Assembly: GCA_036768485.1 (NCBI GenBank)
Contig: JAVLUZ010000271.1
Span: 4,198,309 to 4,262,308, forward strand
Origin: Mermis nigrescens
Lineage: Eukaryota > Nematoda > Enoplea > Mermithida > Mermithidae
Direction: 5' to 3'
Length of the DNA: 64,000 nucleotides
The notes under the pieces are model-generated. The model made no database searches and had not been told where the DNA came from. It worked only from the letters and a program-made list of their open reading frames with translations. Position 1 is the stretch's first letter. Each line of letters starts with the position of its first letter. Of the stretch, positions 42,616 to 54,589 are shown piece by piece. Made by a program: the position numbers and the translations under genes.

Positions 42616-43900
42616 TCAAGCCGTTTCAGGTGTTGGCAATGATTTGATGCGATATGGACCTAATTGTTTAGGTGAAAGTTTTCCAATTTCGGGTTGAATC
42701 ACTGCTTTATTGTTGAGATATACAATGTCGTCGACTGCAAATTTACTTTTGCATGCTGTTTTGTCATACTGCTTTTTCTGATGGTGACGCGCTTTAGCAA
42801 GATTTTTGCTAGCGATATTGTGAAAGTTGAGAAGCATGATTTTTAGATCAGCAAGATATTTTTCAGCGACATTTGGCAGATTAGGATTCAACGCAAGATC
42901 GCTTAATAGCTGTATATTGAGTGGAAAAGAAGGTTCATGACGGTACAGCATCTCGAATGGCAAAATATTTGTAGATGACTGCGGCGTTGCGCAATATGCA
43001 AATAAAGCAAAGGGCAAAAATTGTTCCCAGTTGTATTGATTTCTCGCGATTAATTTGGAAAGTCCATCAATGAGCGTTCGATTATATTGTTCAACTAACC
43101 CATCGCACTGAGGATGATACGGTGTTGTGAAAACTTTTTGCACATTAAGTAATTTGCAAACTTCCGAAATTAGGGCTGATGTGAAATTTGAGCCTTGATC
43201 AGTCAAGAATCGTTTTGGAACGCCATGTCTAGGAATTACTTGGCACAATATGCAGACAATCACATGCAATTAGCTCAAAAGGTGCTGAAACTTTGATGGG
43301 CTGCAGAGGTATGGCGGTGGGATTATTTGCTACCTTACGCTGCTTACGCTGCAAACACACCTCACAGTTCTTACACCATGCAAGCACATCATTCTCCATT
43401 CTAGGCCACCAATAACAGAGCTGAATGGCAGGTAAAATTTTTCGCGCAGAAAAATTGCTCCAAAGATAGAATCATGAAATTTGGTTAAGATGTAGCAATG
43501 CAGAGACTTGGGAATTACAAGCTGATGAATTATATTTGCTGCATGCTTAGGCTGGAATCTGTGATATAGAATCTTATTGAGCAAGGAAAATTCTTCACAA
43601 TATTTTCGTGTTGTTGGATCATTGAGTGATTCGCGAATTTTGTTTAATTCCTTGTCTTGATGTTGTTCGGCCAGAAGTTTTGCAGGCGACAGAATTTCTG
43701 CTTTTTTGGCATCAGAAAGCATGATTTGTTTGAAGGAAATGGGCGGATGATCTTTTTGCGCATTTTGCGGTGTTGGTGTGATCATTGGTTGTCTTATATT
43801 AGGCGGTTCGTTTTTGTTGTCAGACTCACACGCTTCAGATTCGAGGTTAGTGACGTTAGCAACAGGTTTGCATTCTAGTTTATAACGTTGTTCATCGCGA
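42616..43900 (-). pseudogene. int: Gypsy-type integrase (broken, internally deleted)
   Basis: The zinc-binding N-terminus is split over two frames (about 43,330-43,560). The first catalytic Asp region (LIACD) lies near 43,270, but the next conserved segment, RHGVPKRFLTDQGSNF, follows after only about 17 codons. Roughly 50 residues normally separate them, so part of the core is deleted. The rest, with PYHPQCDGLVEQYNRTL (catalytic Glu) and a tail ending KQLGPYRIKSL, is open to 42,616. The enzyme cannot be functional. Confidence 0.85.
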
Positions 43901-44603
43901 TCGTACTTAGGATGACACAATAGTAAATCCGCGGCGCAATTATATGCGCCTGGAACATATACAACCTCATACTCATATTCATGAAATTTTAGACCCCATC
44001 GTCTCAGACGACTCGAAGGATCTTTTACATTTACAAGCCAGGTAAGTGCTTGATGATCTGTTTCTACAATTAATTTCTTGCCATAGAGATAATGTCTATA
44101 ATGCTTAATTGCCCATACAACTGCTAAAGCCTCCTTCTCAGAAGTGGCATAGTTGCATTTGGCGAGTTTAAAACACGGCTAGCATAACCAAGGATGAAAC
44201 AATTTTTAGATGGAAGATGTTTCTGCGTCAGAATCACACCTAACACGTAATTACTTGTGTCGGTTGTCAGAATGAATTGATGGTCATTATCGAACTTGGA
44301 CAACTGCAAAATCGGTGGTGACGTAAAAGCATCTTTTAACGATTGAAAAGCCTTTTGATGTTCCTCAGTCCAAATAAATTCAGTATCTTTCCTTAATAAC
44401 CAAAAAAGAGGTTTCACAATTTTTGCGAGATCTTTCACAAATTTTTTGAACCGTCGTACAAGACCGAGAAATTTCTGCAAAGCTTTCTCCGTTTTTGGAA
44501 CTAGAAAATTGATCAAATCTGCAATTTTGGATAAGTCAGGAGCAATACCTAGCGAACTTATGCGATGACCAAGAATTGGACTTCCGCATGAGCTAGATGA
44601 CAT
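43901..44603 (-). pseudogene. pol: RT thumb/connection and RNase H
   Basis: LGLVRRFKKFVKDLA and FIWTEEHQKAFQSLK (44,603-44,124 frame) are the conserved end of gypsy reverse transcriptase, followed by RNase H with TTDTSNYVLGVIL. A frameshift near 44,130 moves the rest, including TDHQALTWL and YVPGAYNCAADLL (about 44,080-43,920), to another frame. Confidence 0.85.
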
Positions 44604-45008
44604 TTTTCTGGTTTAACCCTTAAATTTGCATTTTGTAGCACGCAAAAGACATTTTCTAGATCTTTAATATGCTCTGAAACCGTGCGCAAAAACACAATTA
44701 TATCGTCGAGATATACGAGGCAGGTTTTACAATTTAAACCTGCAAGAACGAGCTCAATAAGGCGCTGAAAATCTGCAAGGGCATTTTTTTGAACCGAAAA
44801 GTAACACTTTGAATTTGTAGTGACCTACGGGGCAGATAAAAGCTGTTTTTTCACGTGATTTTTCATCAAGGGGAATCTGCCAATACCCAGATTTAAAGTC
44901 TAGCGTACTAAAGTAAGCTGCAGACCCTAGGGCATCAAAATAATCGACAATTTGAGGAAGGGGGTAAATTTGGGTTTTTGTCACATCATTCAATTGGCGA
45001 TAATCCAC
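44604..45008 (-). pseudogene. pol: Reverse transcriptase palm (split over frames)
   Basis: One frame (45,008-44,754) carries YFSTLDFKSGYWQIPL with the first catalytic Asp. The YLDD catalytic motif lies at 44,702-44,713 in a different frame, and the downstream part is in a third. At least two frameshifts separate the motifs. Confidence 0.85.
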
Positions 45009-46204
45009 AACTGGGCGGAGGGAACCATCTTTTTCCTAATTAGAAACAAAGGACTGGCCCAGGGGCTTGTTGTTGGTCTTATGACGTTTTCCGCAAGCAT
45101 ATCATTGATCACTCTTTGCTTGGCTTGTCTGTGCGCGTGTTCGACCCGATAGGTTTTGCCTACAACAGGGGGATTATCCCCTGTGTTGATATGATGCTTA
45201 ACAAGCGGAGTGCGACCAAGTGGTTCGCCTTTTAATGCAAATATCGAATTATATTTTTGACACAGATCACGAATTTGCTGTTGTTCCTTAGAATTAAGCA
45301 TGCAACCCTGTAAAGCCTTATTTATTGAAGAAAAAAGCTCAGGTGACCTATCATCTGAAACAGCAACATGGGACACTACATCTACATCAGAAGTTAGCGA
45401 TCCAATTAGTTCTCCAGTGTCGACTTGAATGGGCGATTTAGAGATGTTACATAATCGCAAAGGAAAAACGGAAAGTGAAGTGTCGACGATTGCAGGAGCG
45501 ACAAAAAGTGAACTTTTGCGCATGAACTCTGGATCGGGTTCAAAAAGTGCGATATCAGCATTGTAGGAACCGTGACTAATATAAGCTGGTGTGTCCATTT
45601 CGCGACACTGCAAAATTGTGATCGGCTCTGAAATTGAAACATGCACGCAGATAGGACATGCGATTTTAGCATTTGGATTGGTACAAAAATGCAATTTTTT
45701 GCTTGGCGATAAGAGATTTAATTTAATACTGTTTATGAACGTGCAGTCTTCAATGGGATTTACCCAGAGTAATGCGGAACGGCAAAAATTAAAACCAAGA
45801 AGCAAGTCATCTGACAATTTATCTATAATAGAAACTGAAGTGGAGATAGAATGATCGGCGATAGTTATAGTCATATTAAAATTGAAGCGAACGACTGCTG
45901 TCGTGTCACCTACACCATGCACTACGTTAGACATTTGTTTTGGAGGTAACCTGAAACCAAGTCTTAGAAATGCTGCAGTAGTCATCATTGTGACTTGCGA
46001 GCCTGTATCAATCAGTGCCGGGATTTTTACACCATGAATTTCAGCCAAAATGGTGGGTAAATTAGTACCTGCATGACTAACTATCGGAATTTCAGAGTCC
46101 TGATTTAAGGTGGGGGATGATGTCATTTTTTTGAGAACTGCTAATCTACGTTGCAATCTTTTGTATTCTTCCAAAAATGCTTGAGATGCAAAATTTTCTT
46201 CACT
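44990..46204 (-). pseudogene. pol: Aspartic protease and start of reverse transcriptase
   Basis: The open frame (46,174-44,990, no ATG needed because it continues from upstream) has ALIDTGSQVTMM (DTG at residues 56-58) and LLLGFNFC, the retropepsin active site and its C-terminal Leu-Leu-Gly. After a linker comes the RT N-terminus (VIRPTTSPWASPLFLIRKK). The frame shifts near 45,030, just where the RT palm starts. A TAG at 46,205-46,207 upstream in the same frame may be the natural gag stop. Confidence 0.85.
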
Positions 46205-46207
46205 CTA

Positions 46208-48998
46208 TTTCGGATCAGATGAATTTGAGGTAACCGTGTTTGCATCTTTCTTAGGCGAGTAGGCGGTTGCGAAGGGGATATTCTCTGGCGGGCTGTTAAT
46301 CCACTACATATGTGACATTAGGAGGATAATTGCGCGGCGCAGAACAATAATTGGAATTATAATACGTATTATGCTGTTCTGGCATATAAGTCACATCAGG
46401 ATTATTTTGGTGATAGTCAAAAGATTGCATGCGATCATACGTGGGCAGAAAGAAATTTCTGGGGGGGGTGCAAGATTTTTTGAAGGTCAAAAAATGGCCT
46501 TAAAAACGATGGTATGGTGATAAAAACACCATTTTTCGACGTTTCTCATCAAGCACTACCTATTGGCATCAAAAAATTGCGAAAAAAGCGGAAAAATTTT
46601 CAAAAATTGAATTCTGGGGGGGTATTTTGATTTCTGGGGGGGTATTTTGGTTTCTGGGGGGGTGCATACCCCCAAACCCCCCACGCGCAGGTGTGCATGC
46701 GATTATTGTAAGGCTGATTCTGATAGTTTTGGCGATAATTTGGCGCATAGTTGTTATTGCTTTGCCTAAAAATTGGATGCGAGCATCTAGAATCAAAACG
46801 TGCGTCAGAACTTTGTGACATACGCTGACGATTTTGGCTTTGATCGCGATATCCAGGCTTAGATTGTGGCCGATTATTATAATTTGAGCGCAACGATGAG
46901 CGATTGCGATTATTCCAGGAACGCGACTGACTACGTTGACGCGCAGCGGGATCGACTTTCGCTTGCTGGGCATTTTTGTCGAATTTGTGCTGCTTTTGCC
47001 ATTGGAAACACTTTTCTTGCATGCGACCATTTCTTTTACAGTATGTGCAATATTTTTGCGATATATTGTCATCATTTTTGGGGCAATTTGAGCGATCATA
47101 TGTTTTATTGCGCGACTGATCAGAATTGACATTATTCATAGAACGTACAAATTCTTTAGGAAACGCGCCTCCTGTAGAAGTGGCGGTTGTTGAAACATAA
47201 GGTGTTGGCGCTTTTTTCGCTACAAGTTGATGGTTAGCATACTCTGCGCATTTAGCATTGTGCCAAAATTCATGCAGCTCGGCTTCAGGTGCGCGTTGAT
47301 AGGCTGCAGTTGAGATTTCAGGTAGCATACCGCACTTTAATTGATGTCGAAGCATTTCATGGAATTGCTCTGAATCGGTTTTGATGAGGTCTAGCGCGCC
47401 TTAATCGTTTGTGAAGCGCAAGATAGTAAGCTTGGACAGACTCATTAGGCTGTTGCTTACGGTAAAGAAAGTGGTCATATAACGTATCATGATTGAGTGG
47501 GCAAAATTCCGCGATCATAGCATACTTAGTCTTAGTATAGGACTTACGCACTTCTTGAGGCAACGCTTCATACAAATTTAACGTATAATCGTCAAAAAAT
47601 GATGAGACAAATTCAGCTCAATCTTTTTTATCAATTTTGTATATTTTTGCCAATCTTTCAAATTCACTGAAAAATTTTCGAATATCCGTTTTTTCACCCT
47701 GAAAAGATTTCCTAGCAGCGACTGCAATATGTATTTGCTGTATAAATGGACCACGATTAATGGCCTCTGCCACAGATGATTTGTCATTAGAAGATGATGA
47801 TGAGGAATCCGAATTATGGCGTGAGCGACGCGAAGTGTAAGTGTGACGCGAGCTGCTACTGCAACGTGGGCGATGCAAATTTTCAGACTGCGAATTACTA
47901 GTGTCCTCATCTGAAAATGTGATGCGACGCTTACTCGTTGGCGGCGCGATTATATTGTCCCTTATAGGCCTCGATTCATCATTAGGATTTGCTAAAATCC
48001 TTGCACAGAAAAAATTATCGTTCCTCTGATGCAACGCGTGCTGCATGGGCGCGCTTTCTGCATTAAGAGGAAAATAGTGCAAAGGCAGCGGATTTAGAGA
48101 TGGTTGCGCCATATTATTTACAGCATTAGGCACAAATTCAGGCGCTAGCTGATTTAAAGGGCGCTGCAAAAATTGAGAAAGATTAGGCGCGTTTTCAACA
48201 TTTTGCTGATTTAACACTTGTTGCAAAGGATGCGCAAAATTAGGTAAATTATCCGCAAAAATAGGGTTTTGTGCATGCTGCTCAGGAATACGCGAAGATC
48301 TAAAATCAACAGCTGTGCGTTCACTCATAGGTATAATAGGCACGAATGTCCTTTTGGACGCGAGTGTAACCTTAGGCTTAGGATTAATTATAGGAGGCTG
48401 AATGACAGATGATGAATTATCGAACTCGGTTTCATTATTTACCGCCTGTTTGACACACTGTTTTGGTAATTTGATAGGTACATAATTAATTACGTTCTCA
48501 TCATTATGCGGTTGCAAAGGCTGATTAGCCTCAGAGCGACCAGAAAACGTAGCCGTAAGCCTTAGGTTATTAATTTCGTCATGCATTTGGCGCATTTCTT
48601 GCGCATGCTGGGAATTCAATTTTTCCTGCTCAAAATTCATTTTTTGAATACTCTCAAGAATAGTCGAAAACATTCGATCAAAATTTGTCGAATTAGGGCG
48701 AATTTTGTCCTCATTTTGCCTTTCAGATGCAATACTTTCCAGATCGAAAGTTCAAAGAGGTAAAACGGCTTAGTTTTCCAGCTGATTATTGTTATTATTC
48801 ACGCCGTAAGTTATGATCATTATTAACAATCGTTCCGTCAGAACGATTTTCAGCAAGTATATTGACAGAATTTCCGCTTCCTGAACGGATACTGCCAGTA
48901 GTGGATTCATTATCGGAAGGAATAACAGAGGTATTATTAGCTGAAGGGGGTAATGCATTATTATCATTTGCCGCAGAACTAGTTTGATCATTTTGCAA
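46208..48998 (-). pseudogene. gag: gag (broken) with nested MITE
   Basis: Fragments in three frames: 48,998-48,795 (Asn/Ser-rich start), 48,673-47,618 (coiled-coil-like start, a Pro/Asn/Gln-rich middle, then an Arg/Ser-rich block), 47,575-47,357 (capsid-like, QPNESVQAYYLALHKRL) and 47,355-46,700. A stop near 47,618 and a shift near 47,395 break it. The zinc knuckle C-X2-C-X4-H-X4-C is present at 47,050-47,010, but its His is Arg. A MITE at 46,436-46,694 interrupts the region before gag resumes at 46,435. Confidence 0.8.
46436..46694 (+). mobile_element. hAT-like MITE nested in gag
   Basis: Family core plus three G7 runs. It is bounded by a direct repeat, TGCATGCGAT, at 46,426-46,435 and 46,694-46,703; this is longer than 8 bp, so the exact edges are uncertain by one to two bases. 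It inserted after the retrotransposon. Confidence 0.85.
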
Positions 48999-49591
48999 TT
49001 GGCGCGCAGGCTGAGATTATGGCGGCACTTTTTAACCGGAGGAGTGCGATGAATTTTCTTACCACCCATTTTAAAAATGGAACGTTCGAAATATGAACGT
49101 TAGGTCAAAGAAAATTTTTTCTCCAAAAATTCGGCTATCTTAAAATCCGAAAAAAATTTTTCGAATTGGACCCCTCTAGGTATGGGTTTTTCAAAAACGT
49201 AACTATTCTTGCCAGGATAGCAATAAGTACGAAAGAGAGGCGAAGGAAAAATTATATGCATGGCAAAAAATATATTGATTAGTCGATTGGGTATAGTAAA
49301 AAAATACCAACGACTTTGCCATGAAGCCACAAAATGTTTTCCACAAATGCCTAAATTAGCATTGTTGCTCCAAAGACACAAAATTTTTTCCACGGATGCT
49401 TATATCAGCAACTTTGCTTCGAAGCCACAAAATTTTTCCACAGATGCCCAATTTAAATGTGTAGTGCGTCACGCAAATAATATGATAAAACTAGTACACA
49501 TATTTAAATGGCCAAAAATAAATATTTTTGGGTAGGAAAAATATGTATGATTAATTATGATGACAGACACCGGATTGGTTGTCGCGTGCAA
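48999..49591 (-). other. 5' leader of the LTR element
   Basis: The untranslated stretch between the primer-binding site and gag. It has three similar blocks (CCACAAAATTTTTTCCAC type) between 49,320 and 49,450. No coding pattern. Confidence 0.5.
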
Positions 49592-49609
49592 CCTCAAGGG
49601 GGACCTCCA
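49592..49609 (-). promoter_or_regulatory. Primer-binding site
   Basis: Minus strand TGGAGGTCCCCCTTGAGG, one base from the 5' LTR. The first ten bases match the complement of a typical animal tRNA-Gln 3' end, and the rest does not; the primer identity is tentative. Confidence 0.7.
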
Positions 49610-49610
49610 C

Positions 49611-50788
49611 TGTAACTTCTTTGAGTTGTTGTTACCTTGGAGTTGTCTTAGCGCGCGCAAAGGCGTTAGCTGATTAAGTACTTGCAGTATGTACGGATAC
49701 CTAAACCGACAGCATGCCACCGGGGAAGATACCCAACACAAACACAACTACGAAAGCAACAACCCCCAATAAGTACCTTTGGGGCTTACCTAAGTACCTA
49801 TGCTACAATAAGCTCTGGTCAGGAAGCTGCGGCAAATCACCTGCACTCTTCCAAATTACCCTGAATACTTACTACCTAAAATCTCCATGGACGTATCTGG
49901 TCCGGTACTTATGGAGATTTTGGGAAGGAGATTCCGACTGCAGATCCTAACGCAGGAGTAATTAGATAACCCCGGTATTTGCCCTAGGTCCTTGGACCAT
50001 TTTTAGACCAAAAGAATAATATTCACGAAAAGAATTGAAAAGTTTTCGAGCCAGATTACCTCTGGCGAAACTACCTATGAATTTTGGTTCCAATAGCACT
50101 CTGAACAACAATCACAACAAAGAGCTCTAGTCCGGGCTGTCATCATCTATAAAAATTATATAATAATTTTTAGTTTTTTGGTTCGAAATAGGATAGATGA
50201 ATTTTGCAAGAAATGATAATAAAAAGGTTTTACCCAAAATAATCCGGCAAAAAGCTAAGTCATGGCCGACCAATCCAATTCCCTAACTACCTGCAATATA
50301 ATGCATCTCAAGACAGTTTGTTTTCTTGCTTTTATCTAATCAAACCAATTTACAGTTTTAGGCGCTGATAAAATCAAAGATGACACGCCGGGAATTAAAA
50401 GGCACTTCTGCCACAACAACCGAAGTAATCACCATTGGAGGGAGGCCTACAGTAATATAAGAAGAGAAATAGAAAGAAATGTTTTTTAAAAGAAATTGGC
50501 GCTACTTGCGCATGGATTTTCCGGGTCTCTGCAGAGGCTCAACGTGAATAGCGGTCATGTCGCCTATGCTTTAATCGTAAAGAAATGATAGGGGACTTAT
50601 AAGGGTTCCACAGTAAAACCGCGTTTTTGTGTTCCTCGCAACACGTGGCGATAAGAAGTCCAACCAATTGACACTGCGTGGCTGGAATGCCTCCGCATGT
50701 CCTACTGTCGGAAACTATGGCTGGATCGCCACACTAAGATGCATAATAGCCGTAAGTGTAAACGGCACGTATAGATACTCTATCTACA
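49611..50788 (-). repeat. 5' LTR of the gypsy-type element
   Basis: 1,178 bp, TGTA..TACA, the direct copy of 39,278-40,494 lacking about 39 bp near 50,730. Confidence 0.92.
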
Positions 50789-52140
50789 AATTTAACAATT
50801 CTTGAGATGAAAAACAAAATCTAAAGAATTAATATATAATAAAAAGCTATAAAAAACTTTGTGTAATCCATTACAATCTCAGAGCAAATCATTTACGCCA
50901 AAGGCCCAGCAATTTAAAATGAAAAGAATTAGTTAAATTAAAAGCTGAAGAACAACTATAGTCAATTTTTTAAATTGGTGCATGAAATCGCGCAATCAGT
51001 AAATGTCTTATTACTGTATTACCCGATTTCTCAGTTGCGCAACGGAGTACAAAGTGACGCAAGTTGGCTGTTGAGCAGTGACAAAATTAGATTACAGTAA
51101 TAAGGACTTTTAACTACTTATCATGTTAATGCACTAGGTTAAAAAACAGACTACACCGTCACTAATAAAATTGCACAGCGTGACATTTCCAAGGGAGAGA
51201 TTGAATTCAGAAATGACCTTTCTGAGCTTAAAAATTGTAGGGGGATCCCAGCAAGTGGGTGAAGTACAGCTGGGTGAATTATGATTGGGTGAACGACATT
51301 AGGTGAATGATAATTGGGTGACCGACAATTGAAGAATCCGACAATTGGATGAATACGACAATAGGGTGGAAGACAATTGGGTGAATAAGATTGAACTTTA
51401 TATGCAAGTGGGGAAAATGCGTGAATTTCAGGCCGGATGCCCGCGAAATGCTTTAGGAATGGCCAAAGCAGTGTTTTTGACGCATTCTCATCGATTTATT
51501 CCCAAAGAAGAGCATGTTGCGAAGAAAAATTTAGGATTGATTCCTACAAGTTTTTTGCTGTATATGATTGTAAATAGTTACACTAGCTACCTGATCGTCT
51601 TTCTGTTTTGATAACAATCAAAACAATTAGGCAGAAGAGTACATACATATTCAGCGTAGTGATAGTAAACAAAATCGTTCTAACTACTGAGTCAAGAGTT
51701 AAAAAGGGTCAAACACACAGATTTGTATGTGTAGACTTGTATTGTATAGCTCTGTTAGAAATCGAAACTAGGGCGGAGCAATGAATGAGCTATAATTGAG
51801 GCAAAGCCGTGAAAAAGTTTTCAGCTATATTCAGACATGCACAGTATGGGAATTCTGATGAGAAATTAAAATCAAAAAATTTTTTGAAATGCCTTTTTTG
51901 AGCTCAAAAACCGTCGATACGCGTCAAAAACATTGCTTTTTAACTATTCTGGCAAAGTACTATCTTTCAAACACGTGAAAAGATAAAAACAACAAAAAAT
52001 TTGAATAAATTTGTAACAAAATCTTTTAATCAAAATATGATTAAATGGCGTGAAAAGCGACAACTTTCAAATTACTTCATAATAATAATGAATTTCTTAT
52101 GCGCTGTCCTTATCTAACCGATTCCTATATTTTTTTCGTG
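50789..52140. other. Non-repetitive spacer with one minisatellite
   Basis: Apart from the short tandem repeat at 51,256-51,392, I see no gene or known repeat. The ORF 51,345-51,611 starts inside that repeat and has no recognisable domain. Confidence 0.4.
51256..51392 (+). repeat. Degenerate minisatellite of about 16 bp
   Basis: Eight or so imperfect copies of ATTGGGTGAATGACA. Confidence 0.7.
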
Positions 52141-52192
52141 TTAAATGCATGAAAATTTATGTCTGTCCATTTTTGAAATGTATGCGGCTCAG

Positions 52193-52388
52193 AAATTTCC
52201 TTAAATGGTTTGCATTTGCCGACGCTTCGACCGGATTGTTGACTTATGGCTTGTTCCATTGCATGCGGGCGGCCGACACATCATTGCGTTGGCACACTGA
52301 TGTGTTTGTTGCCCCATGCCTGGCTTTCGCCATGCTGTTTCTGTCGATGCAGGATTTTACTCTAATTAGGTTACTAACGTCATTAAGG
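52193..52388 (+). CDS. Candidate exon of a rhodopsin-like 7TM receptor
   Basis: The frame reads FLKWFAFADASTGLLTYGL, which matches transmembrane helix 2 of class A receptors (LA..D pattern, Asp as the conserved 2.50 residue). After a short polar loop comes a Cys (TM3 disulphide position), then LAFAMLFLSMQDFTLIRLL and SLR, like TM3 ending at the DRY region. A splice acceptor (CGGCTCAG, ending 52,192) and a donor (AAG|GTAAAT at 52,388/52,389) bracket it. No neighbouring exons were found, so it may be a gene fragment or part of a long-intron gene. An ATG-started ORF runs 52,149-52,391. Confidence 0.45.
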
Positions 52389-52391
52389 TAA

Positions 52392-53164
52392 ATTTTAATT
52401 CAATCAATTTTCTGACTACCATTGTTCTCTTTCTTCCAATATCAACACTTGATATTTAAGCTATACACGTTAAAGAAAAACTGAAAACTGTTGCCTTTAA
52501 TCTCTGCTTATGCAAACTCTGGATTTAACTTTCCTCGAACATTTCTGGTTTGAAACACATTGAGAAAATATTTACGCTAATTTTCGAATCGATCCAACGG
52601 GCACTTTTGCGTAGCTTTTTCCTCTGATATAGCTTAGTTAGATTGCATTTTTTGTAATGATAACGCAGTGTTTAAGGACAAAATCATGCTAATAAAAAGT
52701 AGAGTACTAGCTATTCCTCCTATGTTTAAGAGCTCTTTAAAGGTTTGAAAGCGTTAAATTATATTGAAAAATTAATTGAATTAAAAAGCATAAATCGGAA
52801 GGATGACCAGAGCTTTTACTGCTCTAATCTTTCTCGGGTGAAATATTACTCATTTTTATGCAGTTTGACTTAGATACCTATTCAAGAGATATAAGATACC
52901 TCACAATGCAATACGGAAAAGATTTCTAAGTTACTATAGAAGTGCAATAATTGTGCTAGATGTTTTTCAGCGTCACGGACATTAAAAATTCAATTTTCTA
53001 CTGCACATTAGTAGGTTCTGCTGTTTTCATTGTTATATTCTCAAGAAAGCTGACTATATCTCAACATTACTCCATCTAAAATTTTATAAATGACCTATTA
53101 TTTGTGCAGCTTTCTAGGCACCCAGCCTTAAATTCAAGTATTTTCATCCAATCGCATCTTTATT
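52392..53164. other. Spacer, possibly intronic
   Basis: No exon-like ORF. A 33-bp fragment of the inverted-repeat arm end (CATGCTAATAAAAAGTAGAG) sits at 52,684-52,716. Confidence 0.35.
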
Positions 53165-54471
53165 TTTGTCTGCGATGGTTCGTAAAGTTTAACTGTCTTT
53201 TGTGCGGCAACAATAGAAGTCGTCAATAAGAACACAAATTTTAAGTAGTACTTCGATTTAAATAATTTCTACATGGAAAATATATTCGTTTATTCCTCAT
53301 GTTCGAATAGACACGGTTGAATGAGTAGCCACTTTTCAATGGAATAGAGCACAAAACGCAAATACGTGCAGATGATTCAAAACTGCTCAGTTTGGTCGTT
53401 CTTTCCCACATTTTCATAATGGGATGCCTACACATTACACAAAGTTCCTTTATTCAATATATTCGTGGCAACTTGCTTATCCTTTCATCTGGACGTTAAA
53501 ATACCCCCAACGTGCGTTTCTGCTAGTGAGATACACAACAGCCGATCTGGAAGGTCAGCCGATCTATTGTTAGTGAATGAGCTTTTTCGGACCAAAATGA
53601 AGTCGAAAACCGGTATCAATGCTAAGATGGCGTATAAACGATCATATTCTGCAGCTTCTGGTCAATCGCAATCACTTTTATAGAAAATCCTCAATTTTTA
53701 ATCATATTGTCTTCAGTTTTGTCACATATTTCCCATTAAATTTTTCTTTTTTTCTATTCTAGGTGAGTAATCTACAGCTTACCCCAGCCGAGCCCTTCCC
53801 TCCGAGCGCATGTCAAATGGCGAGCATTACGTTGATCTCCACACAGTTAGCCCGGGTGTCGGATCGGCTTGAGAAATTTTAGGCTAAGACATGAATTTAC
53901 AGTAGTATAAATGTTAAATTCAGAGACAGAATCAACGTTTTTTGCTTGACATCCAGGATCTCTAAATGGCATTATTTAAATCTTAACTTGACTTTTTTCC
54001 GGTAAAACTTATCTATTGAAGTCGAAATCTTTAATCTCTTTATTGACGTTGCCGGGATTTAGGGATATACCTGTGCTTGGGTGATGTGGTGAGGGGGTTG
54101 CAAGCCTGGCGGCCGCCTAGGGCGGCTTAAAGCCGAAGCCTCGACAAAATTGCAGAGGACAATGAATAAAATCTGTTTTAGCAACCGTAATCTGACATTA
54201 CTGTAACGGGCGGCGCCGCGTACCTTCCGTTACGTGAGCAAAATTCTACCCACACCGGTTTATCGGATCTTCCGCTCTGAATCGCGTGTGTAGTACTAAC
54301 CGACTAGTCGGACTCTTGCTCACTTTCTGCGCTAATATTCAATATAATTGAGAAACAATATAACATTAACCTCACGGGTTTAACTTCAAAGTATCCATTT
54401 CAAATTCTGTAGTAGCACCTCTGCTACACTCATCTCGCTTTAGGAGAAGCGTGAGCGCAGACAACTCCAGA

Positions 54472-54492
54472 GTTCGAACTCGGAGACCCCCA
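54472..54492 (-). promoter_or_regulatory. TRIM primer-binding site
   Basis: About 21 nt complementary to a tRNA 3' end reaching into the T-loop. The isoacceptor was not identified. Confidence 0.7.
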
Positions 54493-54589
54493 ACTGTAAT
54501 GGGCGGCGACGCATACCTTCCGTTACGTGAGCAAAATTCTACCCGCACCGGTTTTTTGGATCTTCCACTATGTATCGCGTGTGCAGCAC

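Larger units (their letters stand above)
39278..50788 (-). mobile_element. Ty3/gypsy-type LTR retrotransposon (minus strand, degraded)
   Basis: Two direct LTRs with TGTA..TACA ends flank a gag-PR-RT-RNase H-IN order read on the minus strand. A primer-binding site adjoins the right LTR, a polypurine tract adjoins the left LTR, and a 4-bp duplication AATT (39,274-39,277 and 50,789-50,792) flanks the element. Integrase after reverse transcriptase defines the gypsy order. Coding regions have several frameshifts and stops, an internal integrase deletion and a nested MITE. The LTRs differ at about a dozen positions in the first 350 bp by eye plus a 39 bp indel, so the insertion is not recent. Confidence 0.93.

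Noticed and set aside
46569..47132. 187-residue ORF overlapping gag in another frame
   Set aside because: A shadow frame of gag that runs into the nested MITE.
54472..54494. tRNA gene fragment (GTTCGAAC T-loop-like)
   Set aside because: Only the 3' end complement is present, at the exact distance from an LTR expected for a primer-binding site.
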